A stretch of 64,000 nucleotides of DNA. It comes from Adiantum capillus-veneris (taxonomy: Eukaryota; Streptophyta; Polypodiopsida; Polypodiales; Pteridaceae). Position numbers and translations under genes: made by a program. Of this stretch, positions 22,545 to 34,187 are shown one piece after another. Numbering within the stretch: the stretch's first letter is position 1; every line of letters starts with the position of its first letter. The notes under the pieces are model-generated. The model made no database searches. It was not told the DNA's origin and worked only from the letters and a program-made list of their open reading frames with translations. The stretch lies in assembly GCA_014529385.2 (NCBI GenBank), contig CM043957.1, positions 68,816,503 through 68,880,502 on the forward strand. The letters run 5' to 3'.

Positions 22545-23769
22545 TAAGAAAATTGCCCGACGATTGCCCTCCAATACCCACATTGTGACCTTAGGATCAA
22601 GAGTTTTTTTGGAATCCCTATGATCACACAAGGCCGAAATCTATGTTTTACAAATAGAATGAACAAAATGATAAATATATAGTACAAAATATAATATACA
22701 AGACAATTCAAAAGACCAGTTTTATTTCTATTGTATCTCAGTTTATATCATGTAGTGCTTAGCCTCATGCCAAGGGTTTTTACCATATCTTTAGGGTTTT
22801 TCATCTCTTGAACTAATCTTAGGGCATAGTGGGAGCCACAGCAAGCTATCCCTGCAAACGAACATGCTCCAAGAGGGGTCCAAGAGTTTCCACTTCGCAT
22901 AGAGAACTTGTCAATGTGGTATACAATCTACAAAACATTTTAAATTACATTACCTCTAATTGTTAGAAAAGTGTAGACAATCATTTAGGTCTAAGAATGT
23001 TTTTACTTGGTATCCTCATTCATTTATTTGAGAGCACTCCCTGTAAGTAAGTTCGATGGTTGAACCATCATCTTCACCCATTGAAGTCAATGGTTTGTGT
23101 GGCTAAAAAGCACTTTTGGGTACACTCTCACAAAAGGAAGCATAATATTTTATTTCTACTACGGTGCTTGCCACCGTTTGCACCAAATTTTGCTGATTTT
23201 CATTGGGCAGGTAGGAGAGGCGGTCTTAGAGATTTTGGTCTTCAAAGTTGATTTCAAATTATGTTTGTGCCTCCTCCTTTCCACTTGAATCCTTCATTCC
23301 CGCACAAATAGCGAGCACTGAGAGCGACTCATCCTTTCTGATTCCAAGCGTCTTTGCAATGTTGTTGAGGAAAAGAAACTTACTATCCTCCACCACCACT
23401 GTATGAAAATTGAGTAGCTAGAAGTCGAGGACTTCCTCCAACATTTCATCCACCTCTATCATTTGATCTTTCTCCTTGATGGATTTGGGCTCTTCCAAGA
23501 AAAAAAGTGTCACGGGTGCTTTAATGTGCCCATTAACCTCTTCATTTTCCTCCTCCACAATGGTCACAAGTTCTTTCTTGCTAGCTTTTTCTTTTGATTT
23601 TTCCTTGTCCATGCCCTCAAGCACAAGCAAAGCCAGAATCATGTCCCAAGCTATAAATTTGGGGGCCTATACACCCGATGCCCAAGTTTATGAGGTAAAC
23701 TTCATCTATTGTCTTGTAGTCTCATCCAGTGAACCCTTTGACAAATCTCAAAAGTCAAAAGCAAAAGTT
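22545..23769. other. Intergenic DNA; possible unrecognised minus-strand coding remnant
   Basis: The minus strand from about 23642 to 23200 reads as lysine- and glutamate-rich protein-like sequence with several stops (for example LFLNNIAKTLGIRKDESLS). I do not recognise it. It is contiguous with the gypsy RT fragment but does not read as its continuation. Confidence 0.3.
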
Positions 23770-24180
23770 CTTGTCGGTCTCGTGGAGGTTGCAAGCATTT
23801 GTTTTGAGCACAAACTGTTTCATTAGATCCACAATAGCTAAAATGATTACAATAGCTAACACGACCTTAAGTGCATCAAAGCTTTGTTGTTGAGTTTCTC
23901 CCTAATAAAATACTTTGTCCTTGGTTTTTGATTGGTCCATCATAGGAACATCAATTTGGGCATAGTTTTTAACGAACCTTCAATAAAAACCTGCAAATCC
24001 CAAGAAGATATGAAGCTCTTTTGATTTTTTGGGCAAAAGCCAGTTGTGGATGGCATCCAATTTGGATTGATCCATATGAAGACGTGCAAAAAAGATTATA
24101 TACCCCAAATAGTGAATTTCTTTTTTTTTATTATTTACACTTGGATTCCTTAGCATATAATTTGTGTTTCCAGGACCCAA
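23770..24180 (-). pseudogene. Ty3/gypsy reverse transcriptase fragment
   Basis: The minus strand reads EIHYLGYIIFFARLHMDQSK, then LPKKSKELHIFLGFAGFY, the conserved region where the RT palm ends and the connection begins. It continues past a stop with RFVKNYAQI and, after another stop, ETQQQSFDALKVVLA and a degraded start of RNase H. This is the usual gypsy order. Only about 400 bp remain, and the frame is interrupted. Confidence 0.75.
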
Positions 24181-24539
24181 CTATGGAAAATCGAAACCGG
24201 TGAAACTCAATCAAAAGGTATATTTCCATTGGAAAAACCAGAGGCAAAAATTCACAAGAGTGACCCCTTCTATAATAAATGCGCCTATTATAGGCATGTG
24301 TAGACATGGTACTTTTAGGAAATTCTTGAACCTGTAATGAGAATTGGTTTTAGTCTTGAGTTAAATTTGGCTAGTTGGACTACTATGGAATCACATACTA
24401 CTTAGAGCGCTAATTTTTAGGAGTTGACATAGGTGGCAGACAACCAAGTAGTGATTACTCCAGAGGAAGATCCTTCAAGCCAAGGGGTCGGTCACAGGTT
24501 TGTGATCAACTAAAAAGTCATTGAGAATTTTTATGAACT

Positions 24540-25446
24540 TAAGATCTTGCAAAGGGTTGAAAGCCGATTTCCCAAAATGGATGAAGAAATATTATGGAAA
24601 CAGAGATAGCCATATTCACTTGGTCACATTGAAACAGTTTCTCAAAGTTGAGAATATCATTTTCACATGTAGTATGAAGGGTTTGGTTTAACACTTGAGG
24701 GAAAGGCCCTGGTCTGGTTCCAGAACATAGAAAATGTAGCAGTCATAGATATGCCCTTCTTAGATAGGAGATTTATGGCAACAATTCAAAAATGAGAATC
24801 AAACATAACAATGTTGCTCAAATTTAGAGCTTGAAATAGAAACCAAGGAAAGCTTTAAATTGAAAGAGATTGTACTAGTAGATTTGATCAATTTATAGCA
24901 CGATGTTCGAGGAGATAATTACCAAGGCAAGAAAGACTAGTATCTTTGTTTTTGGAGGGATTGCTCAACAAAAACTTGCATGCTAGCCTATGTCATATGA
25001 AACATGGGACATTAGATGCTTGCATATGAGATGTAATAGATTTGGGGGAAAATTGCAAAATCTATTCTAAATAGGAGGAAGGAGCTAACACTAAGAGTGA
25101 GCGAACTACAACAACTTTACCCAGACAAGTTGGATTGGTTGTAACAACCTCTCCAATTATTGATTTGAGTTTGGAAAGTCCTAAAGATTGTGACACAAAC
25201 TCTGGCACAATTACTAAAGACTGTGACATAAACTCTGGCACATTTACAAAAATATATCTTCATGAAAACTCAAAGGCTAGGACAACTCCTTATTCCACCG
25301 CTCACCCAACCTATGGCTTTTCCTGTCAAAATAGCAAATGGTGTTCCATAGAGGAAAAATGGACCAATCATGAGACACATGAGTGCTATTACAGACCGAA
25401 GTATGATGGGAATGTGCAATACATACCCATGAGAAAACAAGGATGA
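24540..25446 (+). pseudogene. Ty3/gypsy gag fragment
   Basis: Plus-strand frames read LEGKALVWFQNIENVAV (about 24697-24750), the hallmark core of retrotransposon gag proteins, then FLEGLLNKNLHASL and TLDACI. The 25135-25446 open frame ends with EEKWTNHETHECYY, a histidine- and cysteine-containing tail like the C terminus of some gypsy gags. Stops and frame changes break it. It is on the opposite strand from the RT fragment just upstream, so they belong to different insertions or to a rearranged one. Confidence 0.6.
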
Positions 25447-26609
25447 CTTGTCTACAAATCCCACATTATGAAAAATTTGAACAAAAATTTGGGCCTTGTA
25501 AGAAATTCCATGTCAGCATAGAGAGAGATAATGCGAAATTCATTTTCTCCTTTTTAATAAATATTTTTCAAAATACAAATATCTCCATTACAGTTCACGT
25601 TTATAAAAAGCCCAAAAAGTAATCTAGTATTGATAGCATTTCATTGTCTGTGGTGGGGAAAATATCTCAATCTCTATATTTTTAAAAACAAAGCTCCGCT
25701 TTTTGAGCTTATGCTTCCCCCCCCCCCCCCCCCCCTTCTCCTTTTGGCACACTCTTGCATGCAAATATTGAATGTTATTTCCTCCATTGCCCTCACCTCC
25801 TCCTATAGAAAGTTTCAATTAGCCATGACTCAGTCGATGCTTACATTAGGAAGGAAATGGGACCTAGGAGGGCCACTTTTTCTGGGAGTTAAAGGAGTCA
25901 AACATTTAGCATTAAGAAAACAATGATAGGACAACTTTTGAATTCAAATAGCCAAGACCTCTAGTTTATTTGAATTCAATTTTTTCTGCCAAAATGAGAT
26001 GTAAAATCTGATGGGTAAGACCATATCATGTAGCATATCTACATAAAAGAGCTTGACATGTAGATCATAGATCTATAGTCTCCGCTCAAATATGAGATCA
26101 TATGTAGAAGTTATGGAAGGCCAAAAAACATAATATTTTCCATCTCCTTTTTTGTGGGGAGAACGTGCATCCTTTGACCACTCTTACACCTCTCTTACAC
26201 ACCCAGTTTTCTTGCACATGTGGCATACACCTATTTGTCAAAATTTTAATTACCTCCATAATATTATGGCAAATAAAGAGGCCCCTATAGACCCCATTCT
26301 CTTCCTAATGTAGCTTCTCCACAAAGAACGTCTACAAGGAATTGGAGAGATATGTATCACATGCACATATAGTTCTCAGGAGAGTATGAGGCCCTTTGTA
26401 AGAAAAACAAACAGAGCACCATTTTTTAAGCTTTAAAGGGAAGAACTTTAGATCATAGGGCATGAAAAGTGTGGACCTTTGGGTGGACGACAAAATATAT
26501 CTTAAGCATCCCGCCACAAACTCCACTCTACATTTCAAGGATATGACTTCTTTGGTGAACTATGTGGGAGATGGCCATAATGGTTTGTATGGATACACCA
26601 AGAAGTTGG
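25447..26609. other. Intergenic DNA with a poly-C run
   Basis: A poly-C homopolymer of about 19 bases lies at 25717-25735. Flanking open frames are products of that run. No gene is seen. Confidence 0.5.
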
Positions 26610-27360
26610 CCACACAAAATTATGTTTTGCAATGAGAGAGAGAGACATTGCATGCAACAAGAATGTGCACTTACACTAGAAAGTCATGCAATGTGCTCAA
26701 CACGTTGAAGGAAGCAAGGAGACCATCAAGGAGCTTACGCAACAAGTCAAAGAAAAAAACACCACTAGGTCTTTGATAAATAGAAAGAAGACTCATGACA
26801 TTGAGGACTTGGTAGTTGGCTTGGGAGGAATTAAAAAAAGAGTGCAAGCCACAAGTAAGTCCATCTAAAGTTCAAGTTCATAGACTCTTAGATATATATC
26901 TCTTACTTTTGAAATGCATGCCTAGATCTTTGCTTCACCTGAAAAGTGGATCAAAGCACTATCACCTTGTCAACTCCTTACAGCTTCATATTGAATCAAA
27001 AAAACATTGTTCGCCTCTTGCATGCCAAGCACTATGGTAATATCGTTTCCAGATAGCCATGCATGGGAGGTTCAGGCAATTTGGATGGAGCTAATATATC
27101 AAATAAATGATGTGCTACCATTTACAAGCATGTGACATCATTTTTAGTGTTATTCCACTAGGAAAGGGCTTGAATTTCCAACTCCTCCTACTTAGATCTA
27201 TGAAAAAACAAGTAAAACAAATTTACATCAAGCACACGCTACTTCCAAATCCTTTCTCTATTCAAAAGACAAGACAAGAAGTAACAAGGAAGTGCTTCAA
27301 ATGCTAGGAAGTCTTTTCCACATTGAATCGACATACAGATTGCAAAAGAGCAAAGGAAGT
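26610..27360 (+). pseudogene. Unrecognised coding remnant, possibly retroelement gag-like
   Basis: Plus-strand pieces include a charged coiled-coil-like stretch (26686-26868, KETIKELTQQVKEKN). Near 27285-27350 a cysteine-histidine cluster reads CFKC, a stop, then NRHTDC and KRAKEVACDKY. The cluster resembles a damaged zinc-binding motif. Stops interrupt it and no family is recognised. Confidence 0.25.
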
Positions 27361-29517
27361 GGCATGTGACAAGTATAGCAATATTTTGTATGATTGATCA
27401 CTCTATAAGCATACATTGTGTAGTTGCTTGATGTTACTCTCAAAGACTGCAACATATTTGGTGTTCTAAAAATTGTCATCAAGCTCGATGAGTGTGATCT
27501 TGTGAAAACGAGGGGTTGAGCAAACCACAATCACACTCATGAGCAAAGCACTAGATGCAAGCATTGGACCCGATGACCCTAGAAACTTTAGTGTGAAATC
27601 TCAGTGAAACAATATTTCTCTATTAATGCCTGTGAATCAAAGACAATGTAAAAGCCATAGGGAATAAGAAAGAAAATCATTGAGATGCAGTAGGTGAAAA
27701 AAATTGCACAATGTTGTAGTTGATCATATAGACAATAATGCAGCTAGGATTTGCAAGGCAAAATTATGAAAAACATTGTACGTAAAATTCAAGTTTTGTG
27801 AGCTAAATACATGGATTGATGATGAGTATGCAAGTTTCCAAGAGGCTGTGGAGACCTTCCACAAGACATTCATCAATACCTAGACAAATTAGCATATCAC
27901 TCACTATGTAATTCGTTTGATAATATACTAGTCTTTTGGTTTGTAAATCTATTTCCTTGTAATGTTTGTGCTTGATTTGTGTGCAACGCATTATACATAA
28001 TCACATGCCTTGGTTCGCAAGTCAATATGGCAGCTTGGGTATTTGGTCTACACAAGGCATAGAGAAAACCCACTACTAAGATCATACTGGTTATTTCAGC
28101 CACAATTGACACAAAGGTGATGTAGAGAAATCCAAATACCATAGAGGAGCTATATCAATGAACAACAAGAACAAGTTAAAGACAATCAAATTGGCCCTGC
28201 AATGAGACTAGCCAAAAATAGTGAAGAAAGGAGATATGGGAGGTATCCTATATGGAAGACGACATGTAGATCAGCAACTACAAAACGTATGTGTGGGAAG
28301 GGTTTGGACAATATTTTTGCAAGTTGTGTTACAAATCCTAGCTATAGTAAGTTCTAAATGTAAACCTTGATGTCTCAACAGTACTTAATGTAATTCTAAA
28401 TTTCCTTAATGTGAGTGATTTTTGCAACAAAAAAAAATACTTTGCAAGATATGGCAACCAAATCAATCTAACTTTGATGCATAAAAGAAAATATATTGTG
28501 TCTGTTTTTAGTCATCAAGAAATGTTACAAGGTATGTTGACCTCTTGGACCTCTTCCACATGCCTTGGCTCTTCAAACAACATGTCTCATCATCAACATC
28601 CATCGCAAGCACATTGAGGTCAGGCAATGGAGTCTCCTCATCTGCCTTGGCCTCTTCTACAAATTGAAGGATTGGTTATTTATGTCTCAACAGATTGTGT
28701 TTTTTGTAGTAGTGGAAACTGGCATGGGTATGTGATTCCACATGCTAGACCATACACAACATGTGTCTAAAATTAGCAATTGTGGAGGCCATAGATGTTA
28801 GGGCCAACACCAAACACTGAAACCAGTGCTTGCTTCTCTAGCAGCATGACCTTGTCAACATTCCATCTAACAACCATGTCTCCTAGATATCTCGAAAGTG
28901 CCTTCAATGCAAAAAGAGGAAGCTCAACCTTGTCCTTGGAAAAGTTGGAATGGAGGCAAAGAAAATTCGAATAACTCAAAATCTACAAGTATTGTCCAAG
29001 GGAGGAATTCTTTCCTAGGTCTCTCTTGCCTTGTCTACACAGACAAGGAATGAACTTATCATCATATAAAACAGCTACAAGAAATTAAAACCAAGTGTTG
29101 GTACATACACATGAAAGTCTTCATATATGCACTATCAACACGAAAGAAAGCCATTGTCTATTTAGAAGTATACCTTCTCATTTTCATCTTCTTCGACTAA
29201 TGCAGCATTCCAGAGGTCAAGGGAGATCTCCGATGTAGAGGGTGCCAATATCATTGATGGGGGATTTCTCCCCAACTTAGTGATTCTAATCCTTTCTTAC
29301 ACGACTCTAAAATCTGTTTCCATTGGGAGCGTCACGGCACAACCTTTGCTTGTTCAACAAATGCACCTACTGCTACGACATCCATGAAAAAATAATTGTC
29401 ATCAGTAGGGTCAATTATAATGTCATCATCCTATAGATTATGAGAAACTATAGTAAGGCAATATTCCTTTCTCAAGTCATGAAGTTCCATGATGTCATTA
29501 AGCATTACATAACGATT
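27361..29517. other. Intergenic DNA, no supported gene
   Basis: Only short open frames without recognisable motifs on either strand. The region ends at the target-site duplication of the copia element. Confidence 0.5.
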
Positions 29518-29522
29518 ATCAC
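29518..29522. repeat. Target-site duplication (ATCAC), left copy
   Basis: The five bases immediately left of the copia element, ATCAC, are repeated exactly at 34183-34187 on its right. Five bp is the usual target duplication for copia integrases. Confidence 0.9.
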
Positions 29523-29701
29523 TGAAAGATCGGGGTGATCCATGCAAGAGAGGGAAGGAGAGAAAGGGAAGGGGAGGATGCCAGTAGACATAGGTGTTTA
29601 ATGGAGCTTTAGAGAGTTAAAATATCTTCTTGTTATTATCCTTTATAACTAAATAACACAATAGAGGGTGGGTGCCCGGCCATAGGGCTTGACACCCAAC
29701 A
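29523..29701 (-). repeat. Copia 3' LTR
   Basis: On the plus strand it starts TGAAAGATCGGGGTGATCC and ends GACACCCAACA. It aligns end to end with 33994-34182, with many substitutions and about 10 bp length difference. On the minus strand the LTR begins TGTTGGGT, a typical copia start. Confidence 0.92.
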
Positions 29702-29870
29702 ATCTCCCACTTGAAGACCAATGTGGCCCAGTGGCTAAAGAATGTAGGGGCTAGTATGTACAAATGTACAAACATGAAGCATGATTGTAGCTTCACCCTA
29801 TGCCCATCATCTCTATGCAATGTGTGAACCGCTTTGAAGCAAGCTCTTTGTTAGAACATCCACTGGGTTT

Positions 29871-30300
29871 TCATACTAACTCAATGCATTTGCTAGCCAA
29901 AATATCCTGTACCACATGGTACCTGACCTGTATGTGTTTTGACTTGGAATGAAACACGAAGTTCTTTGCTAACGCAATCCCACTCTGACTGTCACAGTGT
30001 AGCACTGGAGTCTGGTGTATATCAAAATCTCCCACTAGACGAGATAACCACACAGCTTCCTTACTGGAACTAGAAACTGCAACATACTTTGCCTCAGTGC
30101 TGGAAGACAAAGTGAAATTCTAGATACATGATCTCCAAGAAAATGCCACTCCAACAAACAAGAAAACGTAGCTAGATGTGGATCGCCTAGTGTCCACACA
30201 ACCCGCATAATCCAAATCAGTATATCCAACTATGGAGGCATCAATGTTCCCAAAGTGTAAGCACTTGCTAGCTGATCCCTTGATGTATCTCTTATATTCA
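29871..30300 (-). pseudogene. Copia RNase H, C-terminal part
   Basis: The minus strand reads [34 protein letters not shown] and, after an in-frame stop, LSSSTEAKYVAVSSSSKEAVW and a late H-x-RYHVVQDI segment. This is the conserved C-terminal module of copia polyproteins. It is fused directly to integrase sequence at about 30290-30303, so the domains normally between them are deleted. Confidence 0.9.
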
Positions 30301-30522
30301 TTCTCTCAGCCTTACCATTTTGGGTGGGTGTGTAAGGCATGGCAAATTGTCTTCTAATGCCTCTTTTACTGCAAAAGTCCTTGAACTCAGAGGAGATGTA
30401 CTCGTCTCCATTGTCACTGCGCAAAGCTTTAAGCTTTTTACCCAATTAGTTCTTGACCAATGCTAAGACCCACACTTTTCTAGTAGAGTCCTATATGAAT
30501 GTTAGGAAGTATAACGCTCCCC
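30300..30522 (-). pseudogene. Copia integrase catalytic core, truncated
   Basis: The frame reads ALYFLTFI, a stop, DSTRKVWV (first catalytic Asp region), then [18 protein letters not shown] (second Asp) and [13 protein letters not shown] (catalytic Glu). The sequence then jumps to RNase H at about 30300. Two in-frame stops lie between the first and second Asp regions, and the spacing there is shorter than in intact copia integrases. Confidence 0.88.
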
Positions 30523-30750
30523 CTAGAGACTTGACTGATAGAGGTCCGCACTCCCGAACACCTTGTCCAAAGGTGTTGATGTCAACCTAGTTTGTTTGCC
30601 ATAAAATAAAATGCTCGCATAAAGAGAAGTTACAGGGATAAAACAAAAATGATACAAGACTTTCATTCCCTTTTGACTCATATGTCCTAGCCGCCTATGC
30701 CACAACTTTGTAGACGACAGCTCCACTACACAAATAGAATTCTCTTTCAC
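30523..30750 (-). pseudogene. Copia GAG-pre-integrase (zinc-binding) region
   Basis: LWHRRLGHMSQKGMKVL is the conserved histidine pair that opens the integrase zinc-binding domain. The following cysteine pair is not recognisable, so the domain is damaged. Confidence 0.8.
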
Positions 30751-30815
30751 AGAAGTGAGTACTATGAGGCATACTTATGGCCTTCTAGAATGACCAGATT
30801 TCCCTTCTTGATAAT

Positions 30816-31280
30816 CTAAGAACCATGAGCAAATATGGTAGTGTAACCCAATTCATCCAGTTGTCCAACTGACATCAAACTCTTTGTCAATTTGGGTACA
30901 TGTCTAACATTATGCAGTATAAACTCAGTGCCATTACGCATAGAAAACTTGACGCTCCCCACACCGCATATATTAATCTCATAATAATTGCCTAGCTTCA
31001 CCGTGCCATGTGTGGTAGTGTATGTAGAAAACCACTCCTTGTGAGGAGTCATGTGAAAGGTAGCATCTGAGTCCACAATCCAATTCTGTGCATAACACTC
31101 ATCATCAGCTAACAATGCATCAAGACTCAAATCCAATATGAAAATCAACACATCATTTGACACTTCAAAAACTTTTTCAATGGCTGGAGACTCAACCACA
31201 TTAAGCTGCTCAATTTTCATGCTGCTTTTAGGTTTGTCGTGTCCCTTTTTATGGCAATAGTAACACTCTTCATTTTGCAT
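30816..31280 (-). pseudogene. Copia zinc knuckle and protease
   Basis: CYYCHKKGHDKPKS is a gag zinc knuckle (C-x2-C-x4-H) whose final cysteine is replaced by serine. About 60 residues later NWIVDSDATFHMTPHKEWF is the copia protease active site with D-S-D-A instead of D-S-G-A. It continues through GVGSVKF and VRHVPKLTKSLMSVGQL, the usual end of the domain. The 154-residue frame is open, but both key motifs carry damaging substitutions. Confidence 0.9.
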
Positions 31281-31420
31281 GTCTTTGTCGTGACTCTTGC
31301 TATGACCTTGCTTGTGATCATGTGAACGATCGCAACTACGACCACACTGCCTTTGCTTGTCCCACGATTGCCACTAGCCACATATGCATCACCATGCCCA
31401 CTCGCATCAAGAGATTGATG

Positions 31421-31983
31421 TCAAATCTCTTCAATGAGCAACACGCCAGTAACACTACTAAACTCTAGCTTGCCATTGGGTGAAGAATTGCTTATGGCTG
31501 TGTTGAAGGTATCCCATGACGATGGGAGCGAATATAGCAAGAAAATGGCCTTCATTTCATCATCGAAATTGAGACCTTTTGAAGTAAGGTGTGAAAACAC
31601 GTTGTTGAACTTGTTCAAATGAGAACTTACATCATTGCCTTCTTTCATGTTCATGCACATCAACAAGAAAACCTTGTTCAAGGCGTTGTTTCCATCCCAA
31701 GCTTAACATAGAGCTTCCCACAAATCTTTGGCATTGGTCTTATCCATTATGGTAAAGTAAATGGATTCACCAAGGTGTAGGCGAATGGTCGCCATAGCAC
31801 TCTCATTCAAGTCATCCCACTCATCATCAATGTACGCATTCTCTCTTCTTGCACGCAAGGGTGCTGCTATCAAGCCTTTGTTGATCAACACATCTTGCAT
31901 ACGTTGCCGACAAATGACAAAGTTTAAGCCATCAAAATTTTTGATGTACTACTCTTCTCTTTCAAAAGCACTACTCGCAGCCA
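31421..31983 (-). pseudogene. Copia gag
   Basis: The probable start is the ATG at 31983 (MAASSAFERE), followed soon by a stop. The gag frame resumes with VICRQRMQDVLINKGL, continues to DKTNAKDLWEAL, then a stop, then NALNKVFLLMCMNMKEGNDV, LLYSLPSSWDTF and the end of the gag domain. This is the copia gag that packages the RNA. At least two stops break it. Confidence 0.85.
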
Positions 31984-32957
31984 TGATTAAGAGAATGCAG
32001 CCAAAAACTTTATAGCAAATTTCTTGGGATAATTTTGGCAAAGTTTCCCCTAGAATAGGAGCAAAAACTCAAACTAAAATGTAGTACAATCACTGTGTAA
32101 GAACGGCTTGAATTGCCAAGAACGCATAAAACGGACTCGTGGGAAAAATTCAACAGAGTCTCTTTTGTATGACGAGTCAAAACTCAACTCAAAACGCATA
32201 AACTGCTCAAAAGAACCACTGGGCATCAACTGCTAAAAACCACTATTGTGTGATCGCCAACTCAGCCTCAAAGCACAAGAAACCGTCTAGATAGATGTCC
32301 TATGTGAGGGTACCTACGAGGGAACTCCAACTACCTGTATCACCAAAGGTATCGTAACATTCAAGAATACACCAGCTCAAAGAAAATTTCACACTATTGA
32401 CTCTCCAAAGGCTAATGCAGACACAAAAGGACTAGCCTTAGTCTCAGAAAGGGATCTTCCGGTTTGAGTCTCAAAAACGGTCAGGAAAACTGCCGAACTA
32501 GCTAAAAAATGGCTCCACACGTAGTACAGTAAGGCAGTGACTGCGCTCAAACAGGCACCAAGAACTTCTGCATGCAGTAAAAGTGATCCCTAGGGGAATA
32601 GCCGATGTTGCGTGTCACTCCTCTATAGTTGAGGCACATCACCCGCGCGTGTGGCAAGCACGACCGTTGGCAAGAAAGCGCTCATCCGTGGGAATGCTTG
32701 GTGTTGCGGTCGAATGTTGGAGATCCGCCACAATGAGAGGTGATGTTGAGCCAATGTCGAATCGCAAGAATCAATGTCAAAAATCGATGTGTTGGTGCGG
32801 AAAGGCGAGTTGTCGAGGTGTCGATGTCGAAAAAACCTAAGTCGGTGTCAAAAAACGGCTAAGTGCCGATGCAAAAGCCGCTTGCCACTACTGGAGGAGA
32901 GTTTCTTGATCCCAAAGATGAAGCCCTGGAATGGCGTCGCCGTTGTCGAGTATCCTG

Positions 32958-33012
<55 letters not shown>

Positions 33013-33977
33013 TTTCTCTCAAAAATCAGCTCTCTCACTCTCTCTCTCTCTCTCTCTCTCTCGCTCACACACACACACACTCACTTTCTCTCAAAAATCA
33101 GCTCTCTCACTCTCTTGCTCGCTCTCTTTTTTGAGAAAATATCTCTCTCACATCTCTGTTAGCTTTGCCCCAACTTTGCTCTCTATCTCTCAGTTGTTCT
33201 CTCAAGCTCGCTCACACGCTTGACGTGTGTGAGGGTCGAGGAGTCGGGCGGGGGGGGGGGGGGGCGGGGGGAGGATGGATGGTCAAGGGCTTGATGGCAG
33301 TCGCGTAGGAGCAGAGCCTTGCCCCGACATCTCCCGCCTCCCTGCAGGAGCTGACGAGTTTGATGACGGGGGGGGGGGGGGGGGGGGGGGTGTGTGTGTG
33401 TGTGTGTGTCAGCTTTCTTGTTGCTCGCGGACCTCGATTCCCTTTCTCCCCAAGCTCTGTTGTGCTCGGATCTTCTATTGCCCCAGGAGCTGCCAACACT
33501 GAATCCTGTTGTTGACATTGTTTGCTCTGGCTCGCCACTGGTGTTTCTTGATTATGCCCCAAAATGCAAGGCTTGCTTGATTTGCTCAGAAAAATGAATT
33601 GCACTTGCTCTCGATTTTTCCTGCCTGCCGACATGTTCTAAGCTCACAGAACTCCTGTTCTCCTTGCCTTTGAATGCTTTTCATCAATCTCCTGTTGCTC
33701 ACAGACTGTCGAGGTTGAAGCACAATTGCCCCAGCCTGATTTTCTCTACTTGCTTTCCAATTCTAAGCTCCCCCTCGATTCTCTCTCTATCTCCTTGCTG
33801 CTCACCGATTGCCTATTCCGACTCTTGCTCCAGAAGCTATCGCAAAGCTCATCCCGATTTTTGCTTTTGTCGACCTCTGCACTTGATTTCTTGCTAGGCA
33901 AAGAACTTCCTTGCTCAGGGTTGGTGCACACGCGATTAGGGAGGCAGGATATGTCGGGGCTCGGGAGCTGTGCTCCT
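31984..33977. other. Copia leader between primer-binding site and gag, microsatellite-rich
   Basis: About 2 kb without coding evidence. It contains CT and CA runs (about 32956-33090, the CT-CA-TCACTTTCTCTCAAAAATCAGCTC block present twice), a G run at 33250-33264, and a G run merging into GT repeats (33368-33409). Open frames across these are low-complexity artefacts. Confidence 0.7.
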
Positions 33978-33991
33978 GGGCTTTGATACCA
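33978..33991 (-). promoter_or_regulatory. Copia primer-binding site (initiator tRNA-Met type)
   Basis: On the minus strand, two bases after the end of the 5' LTR, the sequence is TGGTATCAAAGCCC. This is nearly the TGGTATCAGAGC complement of the initiator methionine tRNA 3' end used by most plant copia elements. Confidence 0.9.
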
Positions 33992-33993
33992 AT

Positions 33994-34182
33994 TGAAGGA
34001 TCGGGGTGATCCGTGCAAGAGAGGGTAGGAGAGAAGGGTAAGGGGAGGATGACAGTAGACACACGTGTTTAGTGGATCTTTAGAGAGTTAACCTCTCTTC
34101 TCCTTATTCTTCTTTATAACCAAAGAATACAATAGAGGGTGAGTGCCCGCCACAATCCGACCACATGGCCTAAAACCCAACA
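33994..34182 (-). repeat. Copia 5' LTR
   Basis: On the plus strand it starts TGAAGGATCGGGGTGATCC and ends TAAAACCCAACA, matching the other LTR along its length. A TATA-like stretch (TTATAAAGAA on the minus strand) lies in the middle. Confidence 0.92.
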
Positions 34183-34187
34183 ATCAC
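34183..34187. repeat. Target-site duplication (ATCAC), right copy
   Basis: An exact match to 29518-29522, directly abutting the LTR end. Confidence 0.9.

Larger units (their letters stand above)
29523..34182 (-). mobile_element. Ty1/copia LTR retrotransposon with RT deleted
   Basis: A structurally delimited 4660-bp insertion on the minus strand. It has two LTRs (33994-34182 upstream and 29523-29701 downstream), a primer-binding site next to the upstream LTR, a polypurine tract (AGTGGGAGAT on the minus strand) next to the downstream LTR, and a 5-bp duplication of ATCAC on both sides. Inside, in copia order, are gag, zinc knuckle, protease, GAG-pre-integrase, integrase core and the end of RNase H. 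The whole reverse transcriptase and the integrase C terminus are missing. A 2-kb leader rich in microsatellites separates the primer site from gag. Stops in gag, integrase and RNase H, and diverged LTRs, show that it is old and inactive. Confidence 0.93.

Noticed and set aside
32774-33634. Serine/leucine/histidine/threonine-rich frames on both strands
   Set aside because: Translations of CT/CA/GT/G runs in the copia leader.
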